From IMG/VR virus record IMGVR_UViG_3300042521_000904, positions 1-40,236 of that record: a stretch of DNA of 40,236 nucleotides. One strand, 5' to 3'. Positions 20,527 to 29,100 of the stretch are shown here, piece by piece (the stretch's first letter is position 1; every line of letters begins with the position of its first letter). Made by a program: the position numbers and the translations under genes. The DNA is from a virus. The notes below the pieces were generated by a model. It searched no databases. It had not been told where the DNA came from and worked only from the letters and a program-made list of their open reading frames with translations.

Positions 20527-20984
20527 TGGACAAAGATAGAGCAATTATCACCCAAGTCTGTGCAAAAATTGCAGCAGACCTAACAACCAAAGACCTGGAA
20601 GTTGGAGAGCGACTGTCTGAATTTGCAGTCATTTTTTCTTCAATCACAGAAATTATGATGGATGAAATTTATGGTCAACCATCAACCAGTCAAGCCAAAG
20701 AACAGAACGCAGTAGTTGTTCAAATGGTTAAAGAAGCATTTAACGCAGAAGAAGTATTCGCCCCAAACACAACGGTGACAACAACTGCAACTGCAACTGA
20801 TGCTGGACTACAAGTTGTTGGTAAGCAACACGGACCAATCCCTGATTGGCTTGTAAAGGCTTGCAAGCGTGACGGAGTAACCAAGGTTTACGACAATCGT
20901 GACGGCTTGGCTTCTAATCCAAAGCGACCTTCATTCAAGGCAGTAGATGCCGAGAAAGCCTATTGGCCACCTCGGAGTAAGTAA
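20526..20984 (+). CDS. replication-block protein, unknown
   Basis: The 152-residue product begins MDKDRAIITQVCAKIAADLT, with a helical N-terminal half, a Thr-rich linker (TTVTTTATATDAGLQVVG) and a basic C-terminus (VKACKRDGVTKVYDNRDGLA, PSFKAVDAEKAYWPPRSK). Between a nuclease and a helicase, with overlapping start and stop on both sides, it probably takes part in DNA replication or recombination, perhaps as an adaptor or single-strand binder. No family recognised. Confidence 0.65.
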   Translation: MDKDRAIITQVCAKIAADLTTKDLEVGERLSEFAVIFSSITEIMMDEIYGQPSTSQAKEQNAVVVQMVKEAFNAEEVFAPNTTVTTTATATDAGLQVVGKQHGPIPDWLVKACKRDGVTKVYDNRDGLASNPKRPSFKAVDAEKAYWPPRSK

Positions 20985-22003
20985 TGCGCTTATCTGTCGA
21001 TGACATATCGGCAGGCTGGGAGATGGTGGGGCGGCAACCAGTCGCTCCACCTCCCGAGTATCGAATGTATTCGCCACTCTCAGACGCTGCTGACTCATTT
21101 GTAAGATGGGCACAATCACCACAAGAAAGAATCCATTTAGGAATACCACAGATAGACGCAGAATTGCGTGGTATCGCACCAGGCGAAATAGCCATGATGC
21201 TCGGATTCGCTCATGGTGGCAAAACACTTGTCTTACTACACGCACTTCGTAAGAACAGAGACAAACATATTGCCCTGTTCATTCCAGATGAACCAAAACA
21301 ACTGGTCTTAACAAAACTAACCTGCATACATCACCGCATAGACGCACGTGAATTAGAAGCAAGAGTAGCCGCAGACGACCAAGATGCAATCAATCTGCTA
21401 CGACAAACAGCAGAAGAAGACTTTCCTAATCTCGCAGTATTTGACCAGCCGTTAACGGCATCAGACATGGAGCGAGCATACGGAGAACTATGTGACGTCT
21501 GGGGTCAAGTACCAGAACTCGTAGTTGTTGACTATCTCGACCTTGTGGAAGCAGGAGAAACTGTTCCTGATAAGGCAACATTCCTCAAGGGATTCGGTCG
21601 TAGGCATGACATTCCCATGTTGGTATTACACCAGACATCACGCACCGCAGGTGCGGATGGCAAGAAGATGACAATGAGTTCAGGCTCCTACGGAGGCGAA
21701 CAACAAGCAACTTCAATCATTGGTGTGCGCAGAAAAAAATATCAAATAGCACATGAGATAAACGAACTTGTAGAAAAGTTGGACCGTTCGCATTCAGAAA
21801 GGTCTCAAGACAGGCTTGAGTATCTCAGGATGGAAGCAAGAATACATGAGTACACAGTTACGGTCAGTTTGTTGAAAAACAAAAGACCAGCAGGGCAATT
21901 AGTAGACGACATAGATTTCGAATTAGACGCAACAACAGGACGACTTACAGAACTCAATGGAGAACTACCAAAGCAATATCATCAAGGAAAGTTGTATGAA
22001 TGA
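20984..22003 (+). CDS. DnaB/RecA-like replicative helicase
   Basis: The 339-residue product has Walker A at about 74-81 (GFAHGGKT), ALFIPDE just after, Walker B VVVDYLDLVE, and VLHQTSR before a flexible loop, the motif order of the RecA core in DnaB-type helicases. The usual DnaB N-terminal domain is missing, so the protein is core-only like several phage helicases. A short N-terminal segment (SVDDISAGWEMVGRQ) may contact the primase. Its end overlaps the primase start by 8 bp. It would unwind DNA ahead of replication. Confidence 0.85.
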   Translation: MRLSVDDISAGWEMVGRQPVAPPPEYRMYSPLSDAADSFVRWAQSPQERIHLGIPQIDAELRGIAPGEIAMMLGFAHGGKTLVLLHALRKNRDKHIALFIPDEPKQLVLTKLTCIHHRIDARELEARVAADDQDAINLLRQTAEEDFPNLAVFDQPLTASDMERAYGELCDVWGQVPELVVVDYLDLVEAGETVPDKATFLKGFGRRHDIPMLVLHQTSRTAGADGKKMTMSSGSYGGEQQATSIIGVRRKKYQIAHEINELVEKLDRSHSERSQDRLEYLRMEARIHEYTVTVSLLKNKRPAGQLVDDIDFELDATTGRLTELNGELPKQYHQGKLYE

Positions 22004-22901
22004 TGCAATAGAAACATTCATGTTGCTATTCGGTGGCAGAACAGATGCCTACGGCACATGGGAAGGTGGCTCCAACAAGTCACAAGTAACCTATGAAACA
22101 TTCGCCAAACATTTGTATGGTGAAGAATTAATTGGAATATACCCACTAACAGATGGTTCGTCCGTTAGATGGGGTTGTTCTGATATAGATGTTGACGATA
22201 TTGACTCTGCACGTAATCTGCAAACAGCATTAAAAATCAAAAGCATAAACTCATTCGTGGAGAAAACAAGGCGTGGATACCACGTTTGGGTTTTTGCTAA
22301 TGACTGGGTGCCAGCGGCAGTCATGCGCAGGGCATTCCTGTCCGCACATGAAGCAGTCAATCTTGTAGCCAAAGAAGTAAATCCAAAACAAGAAGAAGCA
22401 ACAGGGCTTGGCAACTATGTCAGACTTCCGTATCCGGGTGGAATAGATAACATCCCAGAGAATAGATACATGTTGCTCGACAAAGATGACTCACCCATGC
22501 CACTCAAAGACTTCCTGCATCAAGCGTATGAAACACGCACAAACATCAATCTGTTGTCACCATTGGCCGAAAAACACAAGCCAAGAAGCAAAATGCATTT
22601 CAACAATCTCACAATCTCTCCAAGCGTCAACACATCGCTGGATAAAGTCAATGGCTACATTGCGACAATCTGGCGTAACGGCCCGATGGAAGGCAACGAC
22701 AGAAGCAACACACTTATCAGAATGTGCCACTACATGTTTGAGTATGGCACTCCAATTAATGATGCCTATACTATTCTTGTGGACGCAGATAAAAGATGGG
22801 GCAAGTTCCACCTCAGACCAGATGCTGTGGTACATTTAACAAAAATAATCGAAGATTGCTACGGTAAAGACCACACTTACAAGGAAGATTTCAACCCATG
22901 A
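21996..22901 (+). CDS. archaeo-eukaryotic-type primase (possible primase-polymerase)
   Basis: This gene encodes 301 residues from the ATG at 21996 (AAGGAAAG upstream; overlaps helicase stop). D63-x-D65 in WGCSDIDVDD supplies two metal ligands; G94-Y-H96-V-W is the s-x-H motif; GLGNYVRLPYPGG is the family's last strand. These mark an AEP-fold primase related to the TOTE conflict-system and PrimPol group. The C-terminal 90 residues (SNTLIRMCHYMFEYG, KIIEDCYGKDHTYKED) look like a helical PriCT-type module. Because no DNA polymerase gene is seen, the protein could prime and also extend; that is inference. Confidence 0.85.
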   Translation: MNDAIETFMLLFGGRTDAYGTWEGGSNKSQVTYETFAKHLYGEELIGIYPLTDGSSVRWGCSDIDVDDIDSARNLQTALKIKSINSFVEKTRRGYHVWVFANDWVPAAVMRRAFLSAHEAVNLVAKEVNPKQEEATGLGNYVRLPYPGGIDNIPENRYMLLDKDDSPMPLKDFLHQAYETRTNINLLSPLAEKHKPRSKMHFNNLTISPSVNTSLDKVNGYIATIWRNGPMEGNDRSNTLIRMCHYMFEYGTPINDAYTILVDADKRWGKFHLRPDAVVHLTKIIEDCYGKDHTYKEDFNP

Positions 22902-23263
22902 AAAAGTTTCAATACCATCAAATCATAAAAATACGACCCATCGCAAAGGGTCGTCCACAGTTCAACAGCAAGACAAGGAGTGCTTACACTCCGAAGCGAA
23001 CAAGGGATTATGAAAAAGAAGTAAAAAAAGCCTACAATGGGCCACTGTTCGAAAACAGTTTGCTCTACATCAAACTACGTTTCACAACGGATGGGACAGA
23101 GTTGATGATTGAGCCAGTAGAAGAAAATCCATCGGTTGCTCAACCTAAATCAAAGTTAACTTCTGACATTGACAACTATGCAAAAGCAGTATTAGATGCA
23201 TTAAATGGTGTTGCTTACACAGACGACAAACAAGTTGTTTGTTTGTATTTGGAAAAAGCATGA
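22898..23263 (+). CDS. rusA: RusA-family Holliday junction resolvase
   Basis: The 121-residue product begins with YHQIIKIRPIAKGRPQF and RSAYTPKRTRDYEKEVKKAY. The catalytic segment SDIDNYAKAVLDALNGVAYT then DDKQVV has the three Asp and the Lys expected of RusA. RusA cuts recombination or replication junctions, producing linear ends for packaging. Length is normal. Its start overlaps the primase stop (ATGA), and its end overlaps the next gene (ATGA). Confidence 0.9.
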   Translation: MKKFQYHQIIKIRPIAKGRPQFNSKTRSAYTPKRTRDYEKEVKKAYNGPLFENSLLYIKLRFTTDGTELMIEPVEENPSVAQPKSKLTSDIDNYAKAVLDALNGVAYTDDKQVVCLYLEKA

Positions 23264-23694
23264 AAGAGTCACGCTGGGATTTTCCAGCAGAACGCAGATA
23301 CAACTTTTCTGATGACTTAAAGTTCGGCAAAAAAGGTGAAGAACTCACCCGCAATTTCCTACAGTCAATTGCTGATGGTTCCTTTGAGGTAAAGACAGAC
23401 AGATACCGCAATGGTCGGATGGTTGTAGAAACAGAACAAAACCCAAGAGGTAATGGCTGGAAGCCAAGCGGTCTTGAAGTAACAGAAGCAAAATGGTGGG
23501 TGTATATTTACTGTCTTGATGGCGCAATGCTTGCAGTCAATGTTGACAGATTGAAAAGATACATCTCAACACTTCCTAAAAACAGAATGAAAACATTCGC
23601 TTGGAACTCAAGCAATCCATCAAAAGGATTTCTTCTCCTTCCAGAAGAAGTCATGGACATGATGATAAATCCCGATTACGATATTGAGGAATAG
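23260..23694 (+). CDS. PD-(D/E)XK-like endonuclease candidate
   Basis: This gene encodes 144 residues from the ATG at 23260 overlapping the RusA stop. FGKKGEELTRNFLQS gives a Glu in the first helix; then SFEVKTDRYRNGRMVVETEQ with E-V-K and a following Glu, and GLEVTEAKWWVYIYC. This order resembles small phage nucleases of the PD-(D/E)XK superfamily, although the first catalytic Asp is not certain. It ends with LLLPEEVMDMMINPDYDIEE. It may process branched or damaged DNA alongside RusA. Confidence 0.6.
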   Translation: MKESRWDFPAERRYNFSDDLKFGKKGEELTRNFLQSIADGSFEVKTDRYRNGRMVVETEQNPRGNGWKPSGLEVTEAKWWVYIYCLDGAMLAVNVDRLKRYISTLPKNRMKTFAWNSSNPSKGFLLLPEEVMDMMINPDYDIEE

Positions 23695-24070
23695 GGACGT
23701 ATGGCTGTCGCCATCCCTGTCCTCCACATTGAAGGGCGGGAGAAGGCCAGAGACGCCAATTGAGGCGTTGATGATGGCTGCCCCCATGACGGACACGCAA
23801 GAGTCCGTAATGGAGTTACAACCGCTGAGAGAAGCAGTAGCGGATTGCATCGAGCAACTCAGCGAACAAGACCAGTTCATAATTGATGCAATCAATTCAG
23901 AAATGATTTCACTTCAAAAACTAGCAGAACGGATGGGTGTTTCTAAACCGCATGCCTGGAGGTTACGAAATGCCGCTTATGAAAGACTATCATTACTCCT
24001 CCGTTCCAATCCCTATATTCGTGAAAGGCTTAACTTAGATGAAAACGAACCAGATTACGGTGGGATTTGA
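23684..24070 (+). CDS. sigma-factor region-4-like DNA-binding regulator
   Basis: The 128-residue product begins at a TTG (23684) overlapping the previous gene; the ATG at 23771 is an alternative with GAGG upstream. About residues 57-100 read IEQLSEQDQFIIDAINSEMI and SLQKLAERMGVSKPHAWRLR, the helix-turn-helix of sigma region 4, which normally contacts -35 elements. No region 2 is present, so it would not act as a full sigma. It may redirect host RNA polymerase to late promoters, perhaps with WhiB. The last residues (DENEPDYGGI) are acidic. Confidence 0.7.
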   Translation: MRNRDVWLSPSLSSTLKGGRRPETPIEALMMAAPMTDTQESVMELQPLREAVADCIEQLSEQDQFIIDAINSEMISLQKLAERMGVSKPHAWRLRNAAYERLSLLLRSNPYIRERLNLDENEPDYGGI

Positions 24071-24215
24071 CAGTGCAGTCAATATCAACGAGGTGGCTGA
24101 ACTTCTTAAAGCGTTATATATCAACGTGGATGTGGGTAAAGGAATATCAGAAAACGGTTTGCCGTTCGGGTGTATACATGTTGCTAATAAGAAAAGGAAG
24201 AAAAATGTCAGATGA
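24039..24215 (+). CDS. small protein, unknown
   Basis: This gene encodes 58 residues, MKTNQITVGFDSAVNINEVA then ELLKALYINVDVGKGISENG and a basic end (HVANKKRKKNVR). It overlaps the regulator gene by 32 bp upstream and the next gene by 11 bp downstream. A short alpha/beta chain with E-V-A-E-L-L-K-A-L. The upstream AAAGG is 12 bases away, so start strength is modest. Function unknown. Confidence 0.55.
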   Translation: MKTNQITVGFDSAVNINEVAELLKALYINVDVGKGISENGLPFGCIHVANKKRKKNVR

Positions 24216-24498
24216 ATGGATTTATGACATCATGCCCAAAGAACAAGTTGAATCAATAAATAGAAAAGCAGATAAAACTTTATACAACATGTCGGGTGGG
24301 ATTAGTTTGGTATTAACAACAGACAATCAATCCGCTGTTGACTTGTGTCAAAACTGGAGAATGGCACTTCAAGGAAGCCCAATGTCATGGGTCAAAGTAT
24401 CTTCGTTCCTTGCCGGCATCATAGAAACAATAGAACAACATTTATTCGATGAAAACATAAACCCATACGAGCAAGATGAGTACAATGAAGAAGATTAA
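24205..24498 (+). CDS. small protein, unknown
   Basis: This gene encodes 97 residues from the ATG at 24205 with AAGGAAG upstream. It begins MSDEWIYDIMPKEQVESINR, with SGGISLVLTTDNQSAVDLCQ, NWRMALQGSPMSWVKVSSFL and a Glu-rich end. The W-V-K-V-S-S-F-L-A-G-I-I-E-T segment is helical. Overlaps both neighbours. No family recognised. Confidence 0.55.
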   Translation: MSDEWIYDIMPKEQVESINRKADKTLYNMSGGISLVLTTDNQSAVDLCQNWRMALQGSPMSWVKVSSFLAGIIETIEQHLFDENINPYEQDEYNEED

Positions 24499-24886
24499 AT
24501 GTAATTGGGATTTAGTTTCTGTTCACTGGCGTGACGCATTCGACGGAGAAAACGGGTGGACAGACGTAAAAGAATATAAAGCAAAAGAAGCAACCGTAGT
24601 AACCGTCGGATGGCTTTGGCCCGACTGCCTCGATGGCTATATAACATTAGTCAACTCGTATTTCCCCGACGAAGTGCCAGACATGAAGACTGCTGGCATG
24701 CCAGTTCACATTCCTTTAGGAATGGTCATTGACATGCAAACACTCAGGCAGGCGGTTGTTCTTCTTCCACAAGAGGGGGAGAAACAATCTTCAAGTTTGC
24801 AAAAGCCGCCCTCATCTTCTGAGGGTCGTCTGCCATCGCAGGAGATACTTCAAAGTGAAGCCAGTCCCCACCAGGTGCACCTGTAA
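24476..24886 (+). CDS. small protein of unknown function with antisense 3' end
   Basis: This gene encodes 136 residues starting MSTMKKIKCNWDLVSVHWRD. The first 90 residues look folded (AKEATVVTVGWLWPDCLDGY, MPVHIPLGMVIDMQTLRQ). The rest is Ser/Gln/Pro-rich and lies across the 3' end of the minus-strand peptidase gene (24744-24886, 143 bp). The tail probably has no fold of its own. It is the last gene of the plus arm. An in-frame ATG at 24485 is an alternative start. Confidence 0.55.
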   Translation: MSTMKKIKCNWDLVSVHWRDAFDGENGWTDVKEYKAKEATVVTVGWLWPDCLDGYITLVNSYFPDEVPDMKTAGMPVHIPLGMVIDMQTLRQAVVLLPQEGEKQSSSLQKPPSSSEGRLPSQEILQSEASPHQVHL

Positions 24887-25268
24887 TTTCGTGACTCTTG
24901 TAAGATGACCAGCCTGCTCGGTCGCATCTCCAGCCACGACCATGTGGCTTCGGAAAGTAATCCAATATTGCTTCAAGACCAAGTGCGTCTGCGTTATCAA
25001 CAATAATCTTGCAAATTCGCACAGCCTCCCTACGTCCATTCTTCACACCCTTATTTGGTGGCATGTGGCGGTAGGAAAGGTCAACTGCTCTTCCTGTTGC
25101 ATGCGTACTGAGTGACTCTTTGCCCCTCATATTGCGAACACCAAAGTCGCCATTGTTCCAGAGTGCACCATTAGAAAGTTTAATTACTTCATCAATAAAC
25201 ACTTTCATGCCCGGACGGAGCCCCTTGGCGGCACCGTCCTTGTTTCCTGTGTATGGTCTCTTGCTCAT
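24744..25268 (-). CDS. M15-like peptidase, probable endolysin or virion wall peptidase
   Basis: The 174-residue product shows the VanY/M15 zinc pattern: S54-T-H56-A-T-G-R-A-V-D63 and, after W113, DWLHFEV with H138. H56, D63 and H138 would bind zinc. Such enzymes cut peptide cross-links or stems of peptidoglycan. It is at the end of the minus arm, downstream of the internal virion proteins, so it could be an entry enzyme or the endolysin. An AGGAGAAAT ribosome-binding site precedes the ATG at 25268. The last 40 residues overlap the opposite gene. Confidence 0.75.
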   Translation of the reverse strand: MSKRPYTGNKDGAAKGLRPGMKVFIDEVIKLSNGALWNNGDFGVRNMRGKESLSTHATGRAVDLSYRHMPPNKGVKNGRREAVRICKIIVDNADALGLEAILDYFPKPHGRGWRCDRAGWSSYKSHEITGAPGGDWLHFEVSPAMADDPQKMRAAFANLKIVSPPLVEEEQPPA

Positions 25269-25276
25269 ATTTCTCC

Positions 25277-26167
25277 TTATTTCTTCTTGTTCTTATTATT
25301 AAAACCTAATGCTGGTCTGGCTACAGTCAACGGTGTTAATGCTGTTCCAACAGCAGAACCACCAACAAAAGCACCCCTTCCAAGTGACTTTACTTTTTCA
25401 AGTGATTGTTGTTTGGAAATTAATTTTGCTAATTCATTTCTTAATGCATCATCAATTTTATTTCCAGTTTGAGTAACAGGAAGAGTTTTTGAACCAACAA
25501 CAGTTTGGGATGGAGCCATTCTTGCATTAAGAGAAGCAGGTAAAGTATTATTGCCGGTATTGCCACTTTTCTGCAACCCTAACCAATATTCATGTTCTGG
25601 GTCCAACCTTCCAGTTGGGCTTTTTGTAACATAAATATTTTTATTACCCATTGGATTCATGCGAACATTTGGAAGATAATTTTCAACTGAATTAATCAAT
25701 TCATTTGGATTTAATTTTTGCGCATATGCGTCAGTCGAAGACAATTTGTATGTTTGTCCTTCAATTAATGGGAAACCAGGAATTTCCCCAGCACCTTTAT
25801 TTATATTTAAATTTGGCATAATTCTATCCAAATTTTCATAAGGAGAAATGTGAACTCCAATATCTCTTGGTTTAATCCACTGCCTCAATGCCCCAATCTT
25901 TGGTACAAATTTTTTCCCTGCCACACCAAGACCCTTACCCACACCGGCACCAGCACCCATTAACGCCGAATTTATTAGTAACTGTTTTAATAGTTCATCT
26001 CGTCCACGCATGTTGGCTTGGAACGTTCCACCCAGAGCATAGTCGTCAACAAGTTTTCCAGTTTCCTTAAACAAGTCTCTAGTGTCATTTACAATAGAGG
26101 CAGTGCCGGGTTGTTGCCCAGATTTACTCCAGAAGTTAACAAAATTGTAAAGGTCGTTAATATCCAT
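25277..26167 (-). CDS. late-arm protein, probably internal virion protein
   Basis: This gene encodes 296 residues from the ATG at 26167 with AAGGAGG six bases upstream; a longer frame begins inside the giant gene. It begins MDINDLYNFVNFWSKSGQQP and includes a hydrophobic Gly-rich segment (LLINSALMGAGAGVGKGLGV) and Asn-rich C-terminal half (PNVRMNPMGNKNIYVTKSPT). VGGSAVGTALTPLTVARPAL near the end could insert into membrane. Directly follows the 2221-residue protein, so it may be injected with DNA. Confidence 0.65.
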   Translation of the reverse strand: MDINDLYNFVNFWSKSGQQPGTASIVNDTRDLFKETGKLVDDYALGGTFQANMRGRDELLKQLLINSALMGAGAGVGKGLGVAGKKFVPKIGALRQWIKPRDIGVHISPYENLDRIMPNLNINKGAGEIPGFPLIEGQTYKLSSTDAYAQKLNPNELINSVENYLPNVRMNPMGNKNIYVTKSPTGRLDPEHEYWLGLQKSGNTGNNTLPASLNARMAPSQTVVGSKTLPVTQTGNKIDDALRNELAKLISKQQSLEKVKSLGRGAFVGGSAVGTALTPLTVARPALGFNNKNKKK

Positions 26168-26178
26168 CAGTTGCCTCC

Positions 26179-29100
26179 TTAGTTGTATTTTCGGATGGGT
26201 GAACCAAGATAAGACAGCCAAGCATTAAGTTGTGACATCGGATTGTCGTTCAATAACAATCTGTCTGCCTGTCCAGCAGTTGGGACTGCACCTCTCAACG
26301 CATTCAATAGTCTGTCTTGAGTTCCTGTAAATTCTTTGCCAGTAAAAATGTCTTTGCCAATAATCTGTTCAATCGGTATTGACAGAGCAGGTGTAACTTT
26401 ATTCAACATCCTCATCGGATTGGTCAAATCATCAAGTTCTTGTGGAATTCTAGTAAATCCGAAGTCTGGCATTGCATACAATCCAGTTCCAAATGGAATC
26501 CTAAAGCCACCCATGCTCTTAACAAATGGTGGTAGTGGAGTTTCGCTGTCTTCAAAGTTGCGCTTAAAAGAGTTGTAAATCAAATATGGTTTTGGATTCA
26601 ACCACATGTTTGTTATTTGTAACGTGAGGTTCTTTGAATAGAAAGTCCAGAATGGGATTATCTGTTTCATTACTTTGTCAAGACTGGACAAGTCTTCGTA
26701 GTCAAAGAAGAATCGCTTGACTCTTGCCTGGGCGGAGCCGGCATCGGCTCCTTTCATTGCTGAGTCAAAAGCAAGAACAAAACGGCTGTAGTTATCGGAT
26801 GCCTGTCCAATTGCATAGTTCTTTCTAGTGAGCCAGTTGTCAATCAGTCTGCTAGCACCAACTGCATCTTTGAAGACTTCGGTATAAATACCACCACCAC
26901 CACCGAGTGCACCTTCTCGTGCTATCTCTGCAACCCTGGACAAATCGGGTGGGAGTGTCTTAACAAAATCTTCCCACAAGACTCCTGCTCGTTTTGCTTT
27001 AATCCAATTGAAATAAAGTTTGGAGCCACCAATCATGTTGTCAATGTCTGCGTCAGCAAGAACCAACTGGACGGCGTTGGCTAATCCATTTCGAACGTGG
27101 AAGCCAGGTGACAATACAGCAAATGCTTTGAAGAACTTTGTGTATGGACCAATGTAGTAAGCCATCTTGCGAACAAATGCTGGGTCAGATATTCGAGAAG
27201 CAGCATCAAACATTGCTTTCATTTCTGGTGAAGCATAAAGATTTGGGTAGTACTGCCCAAGTTGTTGGTACATGATTGTCGAATCTTTGATTCGCTTAAT
27301 GCTCTGTCCGGCTGTCATAACAGCCTCTTCAGGAACACCATCAACAACCTGACCATTTGCCAGTCTTACTTTTCCGTTAGGAAGAAGTGTGCCACCACCA
27401 TCAATCATTCTCTGAACGCCAAGAAGCATTTGTCTTTCAACTTCTACGTCTGACATCGAACTTACAGTTCTCCAGAATTCTATTTCAGAATCAATCTGTG
27501 CTTTGACAACAGAGTCAATTGCTTCCCATTCTTTCTTTGCACCCATTTCATCCAAGACATTCTTAGCATCTTCAAAAAACTTCATCGCTTCCTGGTGCTT
27601 GTTAAACATATCACCAGAACCTGCAGAGTATTCCAGAACCGTTCCACGGTTCATGGTTGCATTTAGGTTGGCATTCTGCACCAATGCAGATACAGCAGAC
27701 AAATTGTCAAGAGTTCTATTGACCGATTCTGCATCCACAACTTGCCCAACTGCAGATGCTTGGTCATATGCGGCCTGCAGGTTATCCAACAAAGCCCGTG
27801 TGTCGTCAAGTTCCTTCTTAGCAAGAATCTCTGGCTGTCGAGCAATCTCCGCTAACTGATTACCAAGATTGGTTAAAGCATCGTCACTCATAACTGTGGC
27901 GGTAGCACCAACTTCAATTGGCACATCACCCCTAACAATGTTTGGTGACTTATCAAATACTGGCTTTAAGACAGTAAACAGTGGGTCGTAGGAATCCGGT
28001 ATTTGCTGCTGTGGGTCAAACAAGGCATCGGTAGACCTCGTATTGGCCGCAGAGAGCCCTTCCCTGGTCCTTGCGGCCTCCCTAGAGCCACGAACCCTTC
28101 CAAGGGCTGTGGCGCTCTCCTGACGCATCTCAGAGGTAACTGGCTGGTCCAGTTCAGGAGCCAGAGCACGTAGACGTGCCTGGCGTTCCCTAATGAGTTT
28201 CGTAAAGGGCTTGCTAAAGGGATTGACGCCCTTGCTTCCCTTCAATTGATAAAAGACATCAATTTCTTCCTGCAACTGAGCAACACCCTTTTGCTCTAAT
28301 GGTTGGTCAATTAACTCTTGGATTCGAGCACGAGCACGAGCATTTTGTTTGAGTTTTATTATTTCTTTTTTGTCAAATTTGGGGAGTTCACGACCAACTA
28401 CATAACTAACGTTTTCAACATCTCCAGCAGATTCAACACTTACGTCATCGATAATTTGCTCTGGAGTAAATCGAACAACACCTGGTGCACCAAGTATTTT
28501 TTTCCTAAATTTTATTAATTGACTAGAATCATAAGGTGTCCATTCGGCCACATCAGATGCAATATTGTCAATCATCTTTCCAGATGAGTCAATAGAGTTT
28601 GCAATCATGTCAAGAGTCTTTTGTGGATTCTTTCTTGCATGTACTTCAGCAAGCATTCTTTCTTCGTAACCACGCATCTTGCCAAGAAACTTTCCAGAAG
28701 ATGTCTTGTTAAATGCTTTCTGAATATTTGCTCGTCGTGTATAAACATCAGCAGCCTTGGCACCAGCATCGGGTTGATTACGCAATGTGTATTCAACAAA
28801 CTTTTTCAAAAGCAAATCATCAGTGAGTTCGTCGCCGTATGTACCAAACTCTTCCGGTGCATAAAGTTGTGCATTGTCCCTAATTGATTTAATCAACTGA
28901 CCAAATCGACCAGAACTCTGCATACCACTATCAATATTCTTTCCATCAATAATGCTTAACCAAAAATCTTTAGTAACTTCAATCTGTGAGCCGGACTTTG
29001 TTCTGACAACAATCTTATCCATGTCAAGGTCGGCAAGAATGTAAAGAATATTTGCATAATTTTCAACAGACTTGTGAACTGGGTAAACGTCATTCGATTT

